Source: DATEMU01 sp964414585 (GTDB lineage Bacteria > Planctomycetota > Phycisphaerae > UBA1845 > UTPLA1). From it: a DNA stretch of 64,000 nucleotides. Below the pieces are notes generated by a model that was given only the letters and a program-made list of their open reading frames with translations, did no database searches and had not been told where the DNA came from. The stretch spans positions 23,525-87,524 of the forward strand of contig CAYPXR010000009.1 in assembly GCA_964414585.1 (NCBI GenBank), given 5' to 3'. Positions 34,091 through 43,266 of this stretch are shown one piece after another. The stretch's first letter is position 1. Every line of letters starts with the position of its first letter. Made by a program: the position numbers and the translations under genes.

Positions 34091-37000
34091 ACCCGTCTGG
34101 ACAGCCGCCCAACGCCGCGCGATCGAAACGATTGATCGCAGCGTGCTCGTTTCCGCCGGGGCCGGCAGCGGCAAGACGGCCGTGCTGGCCGAACGCTGTG
34201 CGGAACTCGTGGCGAACCCGCGCGGGGGCTGTTCGGTCGATCAACTTCTCGTGGTCACCTTTACCGATGCGGCGTCGTCTGAGATGCGCAGCCGCATTGC
34301 GTCGGCCCTGCGCGCTCGGTTGGCCCAGTCTCCGACGAACGGATGGTTGCAACGGCAACTGGCCCTTCTCGACGGCGCGGCGATCTCGACGCTGCACTCC
34401 TTCTGCCGCCAGATCCTGGGCAAGTACTTTGCCCACGCCGACATGGACCCGCTCATGCCGCTGCTCGACCCGGCCGACGCGAGACTTCTCCGAAAGGAGA
34501 CCGCCCGGCAAGTCTTCGACGAATTCGGCCGCCGCGAGGACGCCGTCGGAGAAGCCTTCCTCGATTTCATCGCCTCCTATTCGCCCGCCGGTGAAACGGC
34601 AATGATCGACCGCGCCCTCGAAGTCGACGCCTTCCTCAATTCGGTCCTCGATCCCGACGCATGGCTGCAGCATTCGCTCGATTCCCTGGCGACAAGGGGC
34701 GGCGAGTTGCCCGACTATTGGCGATCGCGCTACGTCGACATGGTCCGCCGCGAACTCGACGAGCAATCGCGGCTGGTGAAGCAACATCTGGCAGCGCTGC
34801 GGAATGAACCCGCCGCCGTCGATGAATCCAGACAATCGCTGGCGTCCCATGCCGCGGCGCTGGACGGCTGGCGAGCCATGCTTCAACGATCGACCGATTT
34901 GAAAACGCTGGACGCCGTCTGCCACGAAGGAATCGGTTCCTACATATTCCCCGCGGTGCCGCGAAAGACGCCCAAGGTGAAGGCCCTGCCGGAGGCCGAG
35001 CTGGCGGCCTTCATCCGCGCCGCCGAAATGCTGCGAACCGTTCGGGATGATCTCTTCACCAAGCGGCTCGACGATGTCGTCGGGCATTTCACCGTCGCCG
35101 AGTGGGCCGAGGGCCTGGCGCGGACGCGGCCTCACGCCGAAGTCTTCGTCGCTCTCGTCAGGGCGGTGCGGAACGCGTACCAAAAGGCCAAGAGCGGCCT
35201 GGGCGTGATGGACTTCGTCGACCTGGAGCGCCGGGCACGCGATCTCTTGCTGAACGAATCCAATCACGTCGCCGCGCAACTGCGCGATCGCTTCGTACAC
35301 GTGCTCGTCGATGAATTCCAGGACATCAATCCCGTTCAGGCCGACATCCTGCGGCTCGTCAGCCGGGAGGTCGAGGCCGGCCGGCCGGCGAATCTCTTTA
35401 CCGTGGGCGACGTCAAGCAGAGCATCTACCGATTTCGTCTCGCCGAGCCGATGCTCTTTTTGAAAAGGCGAGAGCGATTTGCGGCGGACGGCGAGCGCGG
35501 CGTCGCCATCGACCTCGTGGAAAACTTCCGCAGTCGGCCGCGTGTGCTCGACGGGATCAACGCCTTGATGGAACGCCTGATGGCAGCGGACCTGGGCGGC
35601 ATCGACTACGACGATTCCGCGCGCTTGCGCCCCGGACCGGTTCCGGCGGACCCACCACCGGATGAATCGACGCCAATCGAGTTGCACCTGCTCGACGACC
35701 GCCCCATACCGGACGAAGAAGAAAAGGATGAAGAAGAGTCCGACGGCGGCGGTGCGGAGTGGCTGCGCATCGAGCGCGAGGCTTACATCATCGCGGGGCG
35801 GATCCAGGCCTTGGTCGCCCGGGGCGCGAATTACAGCGACATCGTCATCCTGCTCCGTTCCATGAAAATTCGTGCGGGCCTTTTTGTGCGTACTCTCTCG
35901 CGGCTCGGCATTCCGGTTTACGCGGACACGTCCGGCGGCTTTTTTGAATCCCTTGAGGTGCGGGACCTGCTCTCGCTTCTCGCGATCCTGGATAACGAGC
36001 AGCAGGACATCCCGCTCGCGGCGGTCCTCCGTTCTCCGCTTTTCGGCGAGCCGTTGAGCGACAACGAACTCGTGGCCATCCGCGCGGAGTCTCGCGGGCA
36101 GGACGCCGATTCGCGATTCCACGTCGCCGTCGCCGAGTATGCCCAACGCGGGGCTGATACGAATCTTCGCGCACGCCTGACCGAAATCTTCGATCGCATC
36201 GATCGGTGGCGTCAGCGCGCCCGCCGCCGCCCGCTGGCCGATGTCGTCTGGCAGATCTACGAGGAAAGCGGCTACCTCGCCTACGTCGAGGGCCTTCGCG
36301 ACGGCCGCCAGCGCCGCGCGAACCTGCTGCAACTCCACGAATACGCCCGCCAGTTCGGCGGCTTCCGGCGGCAGGGTCTTTACCGCTTCCTGCGCTTCAT
36401 CGACGGCCTTCGCGACGCCGGCGAGGACCTGGAGCCCGGCACGGCGGCCGCGCCGAGCGGCGACGTCGTCCGCGTCATGACGATCCACCGCAGCAAGGGA
36501 CTCGAATTTCCCATCGTCATCCTCGGTGAGCTTGGAAAGCGCTTCAATCTCGACGATGCCCGCGGGCGAATTCTCTTCGACCGGCAACTCGGACTGGCCC
36601 TGGACGCCGTCGATCTTGAGCGGCGAATCTCCTATCCGACGCTCCCGCATCGTCTCGTGTCGCGGTCCATCCACGCCGAGTCGCTGGCCGAGGAATTGCG
36701 CATCCTCTACGTGGCCCTCACCCGCGCGAAGCAACGCCTGGTATTGGTCGGTTCAAAGTCCCCGAGCAGACTTCAGTCGCTCCGCGAGCGATTGCGGGGT
36801 CACGAAGGTCCGCTGCCAATCTCCGATCGCCTCGGGGCGACCAGTGCGATGGACTGGGTGCTTTCCGCGCTGGCCTGTCAACGCGAAGACCAAGTCGCGC
36901 AAATCGCCGGCGACCGCGACGTCGGAGGTCGCCCCCTGTTCAGCGTTCATACCTACGATGCCGAGTTCATGCGCGACTGGAAATTGGAGCCCGAGCCGAA

Positions 37001-37832
37001 GCCCCGGCAACTTCAATCGCTCGATACGCTCGCGCAATTACGCTCGATGGAAAGCCCGCCGCCCTTGGAGGGATCGAAGACGCTTATTCAAATTGTCGAG
37101 CGGAGATTGACCACGCCGTATCCGGCAAGGGCATTGACACGCGTGCCGGCTGTCGCCGCGGCGACCGTCCTCAAACGCCGGTGGGACGCCATCGACGATC
37201 CTGACGATCGGTCCGCTTCCTGGCCGCTACAAGTGAAGACTCGGCGATCGTCCGTATTAACGGCGGATCGCTTCCACCCGCCGGAGACTCTGCAACCGTC
37301 GGTGCAAAGCGACGCGACGAGCCGGGGCACCTGGACGCACGCACTCCTGCAACGTCTCGATTTCCGCCGCCCCTGTGACAATGCCGATCTCAAGGAACAG
37401 CTTCGCTCCGTTACCGACGCCGGATTCCTGACGACCGAGCAGGCGAAACAGATCGATCTCGATTCGATTGAATGGTTCGTCCGGACACCCCTCGCCGGCC
37501 GATTGCGGGAAGAAAAAACGCGCATGCATAGGGAGTGGCCTTTTGTCATCGGCGTCGATCCATCGCGGTACGATCCCGCCGCGAAGAAAATCGACGACCA
37601 GGACGTGTTGCTTGTGCGAGGTATTCTCGATGTGCTCTTCGATTCCGGCGACGGCTGGGAGATCCTCGACTACAAGACGGACGCCCTTGATTCCTCCGCA
37701 ATCGCGCAGCGCGTGGAGGATTACCGCGGCCAACTCGGCATTTATTCGGCGGCGGTTCAGGCGGTCTGGCGGACCTCCGTCAAGAAACGCTGGCTCGTCT
37801 TTCTTTCGCCGCGCCAAATTGTCGAAGTCTAA
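34083..37832 (+). CDS. addA: AddA-type UvrD-family helicase-nuclease
   Basis: A 1249-residue helicase with a C-terminal RecB-type nuclease. Superfamily I helicase motifs are V-S-A-G-A-G-S-G-K-T (I), V-V-T-F-T-D-A-A (Ia), V-D-E-F-Q-D-I-N (II), V-G-D-V-K-Q-S-I-Y-R-F-R (III), V-M-T-I-H-R-S-K-G-L-E-F (V) and Y-V-A-L-T-R-A-K-Q-R (VI). The nuclease motif I-L-D-Y-K-T-D and Q-L-G-I-Y follow near the end. Organisation and size fit AddA. The ATG at 34083 overlaps the end of addB by eight bases, so the two subunits are made together. In-frame upstream codons shadow addB and were left out. Confidence 0.93.
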   Translation: MPEPVWTAAQRRAIETIDRSVLVSAGAGSGKTAVLAERCAELVANPRGGCSVDQLLVVTFTDAASSEMRSRIASALRARLAQSPTNGWLQRQLALLDGAAISTLHSFCRQILGKYFAHADMDPLMPLLDPADARLLRKETARQVFDEFGRREDAVGEAFLDFIASYSPAGETAMIDRALEVDAFLNSVLDPDAWLQHSLDSLATRGGELPDYWRSRYVDMVRRELDEQSRLVKQHLAALRNEPAAVDESRQSLASHAAALDGWRAMLQRSTDLKTLDAVCHEGIGSYIFPAVPRKTPKVKALPEAELAAFIRAAEMLRTVRDDLFTKRLDDVVGHFTVAEWAEGLARTRPHAEVFVALVRAVRNAYQKAKSGLGVMDFVDLERRARDLLLNESNHVAAQLRDRFVHVLVDEFQDINPVQADILRLVSREVEAGRPANLFTVGDVKQSIYRFRLAEPMLFLKRRERFAADGERGVAIDLVENFRSRPRVLDGINALMERLMAADLGGIDYDDSARLRPGPVPADPPPDESTPIELHLLDDRPIPDEEEKDEEESDGGGAEWLRIEREAYIIAGRIQALVARGANYSDIVILLRSMKIRAGLFVRTLSRLGIPVYADTSGGFFESLEVRDLLSLLAILDNEQQDIPLAAVLRSPLFGEPLSDNELVAIRAESRGQDADSRFHVAVAEYAQRGADTNLRARLTEIFDRIDRWRQRARRRPLADVVWQIYEESGYLAYVEGLRDGRQRRANLLQLHEYARQFGGFRRQGLYRFLRFIDGLRDAGEDLEPGTAAAPSGDVVRVMTIHRSKGLEFPIVILGELGKRFNLDDARGRILFDRQLGLALDAVDLERRISYPTLPHRLVSRSIHAESLAEELRILYVALTRAKQRLVLVGSKSPSRLQSLRERLRGHEGPLPISDRLGATSAMDWVLSALACQREDQVAQIAGDRDVGGRPLFSVHTYDAEFMRDWKLEPEPKPRQLQSLDTLAQLRSMESPPPLEGSKTLIQIVERRLTTPYPARALTRVPAVAAATVLKRRWDAIDDPDDRSASWPLQVKTRRSSVLTADRFHPPETLQPSVQSDATSRGTWTHALLQRLDFRRPCDNADLKEQLRSVTDAGFLTTEQAKQIDLDSIEWFVRTPLAGRLREEKTRMHREWPFVIGVDPSRYDPAAKKIDDQDVLLVRGILDVLFDSGDGWEILDYKTDALDSSAIAQRVEDYRGQLGIYSAAVQAVWRTSVKKRWLVFLSPRQIVEV

Positions 37833-37840
37833 GGGGCCGG

Positions 37841-39256
37841 TCACATCCCCATGTACGGCGTCAGCATGTAAAAATAGAACACGCTCCACGCCCCGCAACC
37901 GATCGTCACCCAGCGGCGAGTCGGCCCGGCGGTCCACGGCGCGATCACGGCGAGCCAGACAATCACGAAGTCCATGGAATAACGGTAATAACCCGGCGAG
38001 CCGAACCCCGGTCCGTGATAGGCGGCCAGCGCCGCTATCACCAGTAGAGTCGAGATCATGAGCGCGCGGCGTGCGCTGTCGCGCCACCATCGGCGGATGT
38101 CGAACAAGGCGAAAAACAACAGGGGCGTGCCGAACCAAATCGCCGATCCCACGGCCTCGCCGCTGATCTCCAGGCCGTCGTGCTTGAAGTCGAAGTGCGG
38201 CGGAGACAGCCACATGTGATAAAGGTGCTCCGGCATATATCGGGGCGCGAAGACCTGGACTTGCCCATCGGGGCCTCGGACGCGGTGGTCAAGGGGCGAA
38301 TCCTGCCCTTCGAAAATGTATCGATAGCCCGTTTCGAAAGGCGAGCCGAACTTCATCATGTTCAGCGTCATGGGCACGGCCAGCGTCAGTGCGAGCGGGA
38401 TGCCGGCCGCCGTCAACGCCCGCCCGCGGCGCGGTGACCGCAGCGCGAGCCACAAAACCGGCAGGGCATAGGCAAGGCAGGTCTGTCGCGACCAGGCGGC
38501 GATCAAGACTCCGATGCCCGCCAACCAGAATCGCCGACGGCCCAGTAGATCGATCAAGACGATGGCGATTCCCGCTTGTGACAGCACATGCTGGATCGAA
38601 TAGATCCAACCGCGTTGGCAGAGCGTGGCTTCTGTTCGCAGGCAGGTACCGGCCAGCAGGTGGAAAGCCATCAGGGCTGCCCAGGGCGGGTTCAGGCCGC
38701 TGCGGCGCATCACCCAAAAACAGAGCAGCGGCACCGGCGCCGCCACGATGGCAACGTAAACCAACATGAAGAAAACGGGCGGTGGACCGAGGATGGCTTG
38801 ATGCAGCCCATAGACACAGTAGCAGATGATCGTCCACAACGGCGGGAAAACGTTGTAATAGTGCCCCTGATAAAGCGCCACGTCCCCGCCGCCCGACGGC
38901 AGATCCAGATGGCCGGCCAGCCAGGACATCGCCTCCGCCGCGCCCTGATTGTTCTCCGGCGCGACATACCACTGCGAGAGCCGCAGCGACGGACCCATGA
39001 CCGCCAGACACGCGACGTAAAGCCCGACGACGACGAGCCACTCTTTCACCCGCGGGGCCGGACCGCCTGCACCGGGTTCCACGATTTGGTAAGTCGTTGG
39101 ATCGGTTGGATCGAATTCTCTCCCGCATTCCGGACACCGCGACACGTCCAGTCCGCGCAGCAGGTACCCGCAGCCCGCACATCCGGCGTCGGTCGGCACG
39201 CCCGGGAATCGAGAGGACGCTTCGTCCGTGCCCTCGCGCTGTCCGGACGTCGCCAT
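37841..39256 (-). CDS. Polytopic membrane protein with N-terminal zinc ribbon (GT-C-like)
   Basis: A 471-residue protein. Residues 25-50 hold a zinc ribbon, C-A-G-C-G-Y-L-L-R-G...C-P-E-C-G-R-E-F, of the type seen at 28438. About ten membrane helices follow. Between them a loop with V-A-P-E-N-N-Q-G and Y-Q-G-H-Y-Y-N-V-F-P-P-L, and a periplasmic part before the last helices, resemble GT-C glycosyltransferases of the ArnT/PMT type, but the diagnostic acidic pair is not obvious. The substrate and role are unknown. It ends nine bases from the convergent addA gene. Confidence 0.65.
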   Translation of the reverse strand: MATSGQREGTDEASSRFPGVPTDAGCAGCGYLLRGLDVSRCPECGREFDPTDPTTYQIVEPGAGGPAPRVKEWLVVVGLYVACLAVMGPSLRLSQWYVAPENNQGAAEAMSWLAGHLDLPSGGGDVALYQGHYYNVFPPLWTIICYCVYGLHQAILGPPPVFFMLVYVAIVAAPVPLLCFWVMRRSGLNPPWAALMAFHLLAGTCLRTEATLCQRGWIYSIQHVLSQAGIAIVLIDLLGRRRFWLAGIGVLIAAWSRQTCLAYALPVLWLALRSPRRGRALTAAGIPLALTLAVPMTLNMMKFGSPFETGYRYIFEGQDSPLDHRVRGPDGQVQVFAPRYMPEHLYHMWLSPPHFDFKHDGLEISGEAVGSAIWFGTPLLFFALFDIRRWWRDSARRALMISTLLVIAALAAYHGPGFGSPGYYRYSMDFVIVWLAVIAPWTAGPTRRWVTIGCGAWSVFYFYMLTPYMGM

Positions 39257-39260
39257 GCGA

Positions 39261-39929
39261 CTAATATTCTCCCGTGGAGGTGCCCGATACCGGCGGCCCC
39301 ACGCGACGGCGAATCTCGCGCAGCTTCTCGACGACGTGTTTGCGATCTTCGACCGCCGTAAAGCTCCCCGTCATGCGGCAGGGTCCAAACAAGTCCGGCG
39401 GCGCATTGACCGTTCGAGCCGGATAGAGTGTCGATGACTCAATCCGGCCCTGCATGCGCTTCTTGTCCGCGGACAGGCTGAATGAAACAAAGCCCGCCCC
39501 TTCATACGTGATGCTGCCGGCGCCCGTTGTCAGACCATAGACGATGTTGGCGTTGGTCTGGCTGCTTTCGGCGTAGCTCCTCCCCGGCTGCGGTCGCCAG
39601 AAAACCTCGACTTCGACGATCTGCGACATCCAAAGCACGTCGCCCGCCGATACCGCTTCGGCGGTCGGCTCAGACGCGGCGTCGTCGCCCGGCTGAGACG
39701 TGGAAACCTGGACGGGCTTGATTTCGAAGATAAAGGTCCAGCTCTGATCGGCGTTGATGCAGTAATACCCCGCGTCAAATTGTTCGCGGTAAATTTCCGG
39801 CGACGAGGACGAACGAAACGCGGTCACTTCCAGTTGAGTGCCTTTCGACTGGCAGCCCGCGCCGACGCCCGACGACAAAATCACCGCAAACATTCCCAGG
39901 ATCGACGGCAGGCGGCTCATCACGTTCAT
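39261..39929 (-). CDS. Putative lipoprotein of unknown function
   Basis: A 222-residue protein with an N-terminal leader and a lipobox-like G-V-G-A-G-C, so it is probably a lipoprotein. The mature part is beta-rich (Y-Y-C-I-N-A-D-Q-S-W-T-F-I-F-E-I, V-E-V-E-V-F-W-R-P) with one Ser/Thr/Glu-rich linker. No family is recognised. It sits four bases downstream of the zinc-ribbon membrane protein in strand order and 15 bases after the amidohydrolase, so the three may be one operon. Confidence 0.62.
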   Translation of the reverse strand: MNVMSRLPSILGMFAVILSSGVGAGCQSKGTQLEVTAFRSSSSPEIYREQFDAGYYCINADQSWTFIFEIKPVQVSTSQPGDDAASEPTAEAVSAGDVLWMSQIVEVEVFWRPQPGRSYAESSQTNANIVYGLTTGAGSITYEGAGFVSFSLSADKKRMQGRIESSTLYPARTVNAPPDLFGPCRMTGSFTAVEDRKHVVEKLREIRRRVGPPVSGTSTGEY

Positions 39930-39944
39930 CGGAATCCGTGGAAT

Positions 39945-40871
39945 CTACAGGTCGTGTCCGTCGATCAAGCGCTCGGCCGTCGCGGGCCCCGCGATGGTCG
40001 CCGGGGCGCTCAAACCGAGCAGCGCGAGCGTGTCGCGTTCGACGATCGACGCGAGGTGTGTTCGCGGCACGGTGGGGAGGTTCGTCCCGGTCACGAGCTG
40101 ATTAATGCGGTAGAGCGATTCAATCGCGGTCGTCGCCTGGGTGTAGGGAAAGTCGCTGCCGAAGAGCAGCTTGTCGATGACGCCGTATTGATAGGCCGAG
40201 AGCAGGGCGTTGTAAGCCTGCCAGGGCTGGTGCAAGAGCGAGCTGATATCCGCGAAGAGATTGGGGTGCTTGCCGAGCATGACCACGCATTCTTCGACCC
40301 ACGGGTATCCCATGTGCGCGATGACCAGCTTCAGCCCCGGTAGCTCCCGCGCGACTTCGTCGAGCAGCACCGGGCGGCCGAATTCCATTTTGCTCTGCAC
40401 GCAAAAGTGAACGCCCTGGTCGATCAAGACCGGCATGTTGTAACGGGCCGCTTCGGCAAAGACCTGCATGGCCCGGCTGTCGGCCGGATGAAAATCCTGC
40501 GAGGCAGGCGAAACGGTGATGGCCTTCATTCCCAATTCGTCGTGCGCCGTCTTGAGGTCGGTCAACGCTTCGGGCAGGTTCGTCGGATCGATCGCGGCGA
40601 CGCCCACGAGTTTCTCAGGGTGCTGCCGAACATAGCGGGAGATCAACTCCGCCGGGATCTCCGCGCCGAGATAACGACTCTTGAAACCCAGGACAAAGCT
40701 CTTGTCCACGGGCTCGCTGGCCAGGAAATGGCTCTGCATCGAGGCATCCGGCCATCGACCGCCCATGGCCAGAGCGCGGAGCCCGCGATGACCCTGCGAA
40801 GAGGTCTCGGCAACGCCAAGCCCGAGCTGCGAGGGGGAATCCCAGATATGTGTGTGACAGTCCACGATCAT
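39945..40871 (-). CDS. Amidohydrolase-2 family metal-dependent hydrolase
   Basis: A 308-residue TIM-barrel hydrolase of the amidohydrolase-related (aminocarboxymuconate decarboxylase-like) group. Metal and active-site marks are I-V-D-C-H-T-H-I at the very start (H-x-H), a Lys/His region near the middle (V-L-I-D-Q-G-V-H-F-C), V-I-A-H-M-G-Y-P-W and L-L-F-G-S-D-F-P-Y, where the Asp completes the metal site. The reaction cannot be told from sequence: members are hydrolases, decarboxylases or lactonases. The gene lies first in a three-gene minus-strand run. Confidence 0.85.
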   Translation of the reverse strand: MIVDCHTHIWDSPSQLGLGVAETSSQGHRGLRALAMGGRWPDASMQSHFLASEPVDKSFVLGFKSRYLGAEIPAELISRYVRQHPEKLVGVAAIDPTNLPEALTDLKTAHDELGMKAITVSPASQDFHPADSRAMQVFAEAARYNMPVLIDQGVHFCVQSKMEFGRPVLLDEVARELPGLKLVIAHMGYPWVEECVVMLGKHPNLFADISSLLHQPWQAYNALLSAYQYGVIDKLLFGSDFPYTQATTAIESLYRINQLVTGTNLPTVPRTHLASIVERDTLALLGLSAPATIAGPATAERLIDGHDL

Positions 40872-41159
40872 GCAGGGGCACTCCGTAATTCGCCACGTCG
40901 GGACTCGAATTCAAGTACGACGGCGAGCTTATCGCACCTTGCCGTGCGGGGTCAATCGACGGAAACCCGATTCCGGTTCCCCAATTCATTCACCCCGATT
41001 GACTCGTCCGGCCTCAGGGCGATAACATATGATGGCACGAACAGTTGGGGGCTCCGGCCCTCTTTCCGTTCGCGTCGATTTGAGTTTCCCGCGGACGATG
41101 CGCATCGTCGAGGGGTCGAGGTGTATCTGCGCATCCTGCTGACGCGCGAGGGATTTGGT

Positions 41160-41960
41160 TTGAAGCAAAGTCGTCAACGACATTTTCAGATTGCCGGTCG
41201 AACCCCGCGCGCGGTCGGCGCAGTCGTTGTCGCATGCGCACTGTTGGCCGTCAATGCATCGATCGCCAGCGCCCAGTCCTACAGCCAGAACTTTGAAAGC
41301 GTTTGTACCGGCTCCAATAGCAACTGCCCGAGCCTCGTCGGGGCGGGTTGGGTCGTCAGCATGACCACCAACAAAAGCGACGCGCCGGGCACGACCGGAT
41401 GGTTCCAGGGCAATCCCGATGAATCTCAGTACTTCGGCGCCCAATCCGGAACGCCCAGTTCCTACATCGCCGCGAACTTTGCCAGCGCCGGCGACAATCC
41501 CGGCGGGATGGACACGATCAGCAATTGGCTCTTCACGCCTTCGCGAACCTTGCAGGCCGGAGATAAGATTTCCTTTTGGGCGAGGACGTTGACGAATGTG
41601 GTCCGCCCGGACCGATTGGAATTCCGCCTGAGCTTGGCAGGGACGGGGACGTTTGTGGGCAGTTCCGCGACCACCGTGGGAACGTATACCAACAAGATCT
41701 TCGATATCAACTCGACCTATACGCTTGACGGGTTTCCCTCCGTTTGGACGTATTACGAGCACATCCTAACGATGGCGGATGTCCCGACGATGCCGACGCC
41801 CGGGCGTTTCGGGTTTCGTTACTTCGTGGAAGACGGCGGACCCGGCGGCGCCCGTTCGGATTACATCGGCATTGACAATTTTCAATACATTCAGGCGCCC
41901 GAACCGTCGGCGCTCGCCTTTTTCGCCTTCGGCCTCTCGCTGCTTCGCCGACGGCGATAG
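41160..41960 (+). CDS. PEP-CTERM sorted secreted protein
   Basis: A 266-residue surface protein with an N-terminal signal (V-V-V-A-C-A-L-L-A-V-N-A-S-I-A-S-A) and a C-terminal PEP-CTERM signal: P-E-P-S-A, a hydrophobic helix (L-A-F-F-A-F-G-L-S-L-L) and R-R-R-R. The middle is beta-rich with W-x-F-T-P-S and I-D-N-F-Q-Y, as in choice-of-anchor domains of this group. It is a probable substrate of an exosortase such as the one at the window start. TTG 41160 has GAGGGA seven bases upstream; GTG at 41121 is the other candidate. Earlier in-frame sequence overlaps the amidohydrolase gene and is excluded. Confidence 0.82.
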   Translation: MKQSRQRHFQIAGRTPRAVGAVVVACALLAVNASIASAQSYSQNFESVCTGSNSNCPSLVGAGWVVSMTTNKSDAPGTTGWFQGNPDESQYFGAQSGTPSSYIAANFASAGDNPGGMDTISNWLFTPSRTLQAGDKISFWARTLTNVVRPDRLEFRLSLAGTGTFVGSSATTVGTYTNKIFDINSTYTLDGFPSVWTYYEHILTMADVPTMPTPGRFGFRYFVEDGGPGGARSDYIGIDNFQYIQAPEPSALAFFAFGLSLLRRRR

Positions 41961-42054
41961 GATTTTCATTCACTCGCCGATCGGTTATCCTTGTCTTAAC
42001 GATTCCGGCAGGCTGCCTCGGGCCTTCGTCGGATCGTTTGTCAGTGGATAAAAC

Positions 42055-42639
42055 ATGAAAAGGGCCCACGGAATTCGATACGCGACGCTGCTCGTGCCCG
42101 GGCTCCTGGCGATGGGCGCCGGAACGTGTCCGAATACGGGATCAAGCAATCTCTCGATGATGACGGCGGCCGAGCAGCAATTGGCCGACGATGCGCTGGC
42201 CGCCATCAACAGCCGTCGCGCGGGCCTGGGCCTCGGCCCGCTCGCCATGCACGCCGCCGGCGCTCAAGTGGCATTCGAACACTGCGTGGCCATGCAAATC
42301 GGGAACTTCTTCAACCACGTCAATCCCACGACCGGCACCGACCCCGCCACGCGCGCCAAGGCCGCCGGGATCACGCACGATCCGTCCGGACTCGTTGATC
42401 CGAACAGCAACAATCCCTTCGTCGGTGAAAACCTCTACATGACCACCGATCCCAATGTTTCCGGTCAGGCGGCGGTCGATGCGTGGGTCGGATCGCCCGG
42501 CCATCGCACACAGATCGACGCGCCGCTGCCGGTCCCCGGCGCGCAGACGATGCCGGCCTGGACGCACTGCGGCATCGGCGTGCGCAAGAGCGGCAACACG
42601 AGCTGGTGGACGGCGATGTTCTTTCGCAATCCGAACTGA
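42055..42639 (+). CDS. CAP/SCP-domain secreted protein
   Basis: A 194-residue exported protein with a single CAP (SCP/PR1-like) domain. After the signal comes the helix with I-N-S-R-R-A-G-L-G-L-G-P-L. Then follow a His-containing segment (F-E-H-C-V-A-M-Q), F-F-N-H-V-N-P, V-G-E-N-L-Y, a His-bearing W-V-G-S-P-G-H-R and C-G-I-G-V. These match the four CAP consensus signatures, including the two His of the putative Zn site. Bacterial members are secreted and may bind lipids or act on cell walls. The gene stands alone, with an ATG seven bases after the AT-rich leader; the function is unknown. Confidence 0.85.
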   Translation: MKRAHGIRYATLLVPGLLAMGAGTCPNTGSSNLSMMTAAEQQLADDALAAINSRRAGLGLGPLAMHAAGAQVAFEHCVAMQIGNFFNHVNPTTGTDPATRAKAAGITHDPSGLVDPNSNNPFVGENLYMTTDPNVSGQAAVDAWVGSPGHRTQIDAPLPVPGAQTMPAWTHCGIGVRKSGNTSWWTAMFFRNPN

Positions 42640-42654
42640 TTCTCGATCTTGGTA

Positions 42655-43266
42655 TCAACGGCCGACGACGCGGACTGCCTTGACGGGCATCGTCGGGCAA
42701 TACTGCTGACAGACGCCGCAACCGGTGCAGCCGTGGCCGCCGGCATCGGGATCAATGACTTGCACCCGACCGGCGCCATCGAGACGGATTGCGACGGCGG
42801 CGATCGGGCAGCGGTCGATGCAGATCGTACAATCCTCGCCCTTCGAGCGCACGCAGAGGTCATGGTCGACGACCGCCAGCCCCATGCGGATTTCAAATCG
42901 ATCGACGAGTTTGAGCGCCCCGCTCGGACAGACCTTCATGCACGCCAGTTCGTCGCAAATGACGCAGGCCTGACGATCGGGGTCGACGTAGGGCATGCCT
43001 CGCTCCCGCGGGTCGAGCGAATCGGACAGGGCGATGGAACCCGCCGGGCAGGCCTCCGCGCAGCGGCCGCAACGAATGCAGGTGTTGAAGAATATCGACT
43101 CGTCCACCGCGCCGGGCGGACGCAACGGACGCGGCGGAGGAAGCGTGACCGGCGGGAGTTTTTTCTCGATGAGCCCGGCGAGCGGATGCAGAAAGCGCGC
43201 GAGCGTGTTCGAAAAGAACTGTCGGCGGCCGTGCGGGTCCAGGTCGTCGAGGTGTTGTTCGCTCAT
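42655..43266 (-). CDS. Polyferredoxin of NapG/MauM type, four 4Fe-4S motifs
   Basis: A 203-residue electron carrier. Four clusters are visible: C-I-R-C-G-R-C-A-E-A-C-P, C-V-I-C-D-E-L-A-C-M-K-V-C-P, C-V-R...C-T-I-C-I-D-R-C-P and C-T-G-C-G-V-C-Q-Q-Y-C-P, the arrangement of NapG/MauM ferredoxins. A double-Arg region (G-R-R-Q-F-F) precedes only a weakly hydrophobic stretch, so Tat export is uncertain. The ATG at 43266 overlaps the stop of the upstream methyltransferase (ATGA), which decides the start over 43308. No nitrate reductase or Nap/Mau genes are adjacent; the partner is unknown. Confidence 0.83.
   Translation of the reverse strand: MSEQHLDDLDPHGRRQFFSNTLARFLHPLAGLIEKKLPPVTLPPPRPLRPPGAVDESIFFNTCIRCGRCAEACPAGSIALSDSLDPRERGMPYVDPDRQACVICDELACMKVCPSGALKLVDRFEIRMGLAVVDHDLCVRSKGEDCTICIDRCPIAAVAIRLDGAGRVQVIDPDAGGHGCTGCGVCQQYCPTMPVKAVRVVGR

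Noticed and set aside
33780..36734. Long minus-strand open frame opposite addA and addB
   Set aside because: It is a GC-rich antisense shadow: the plus strand carries all helicase and nuclease motifs and the minus translation has none.
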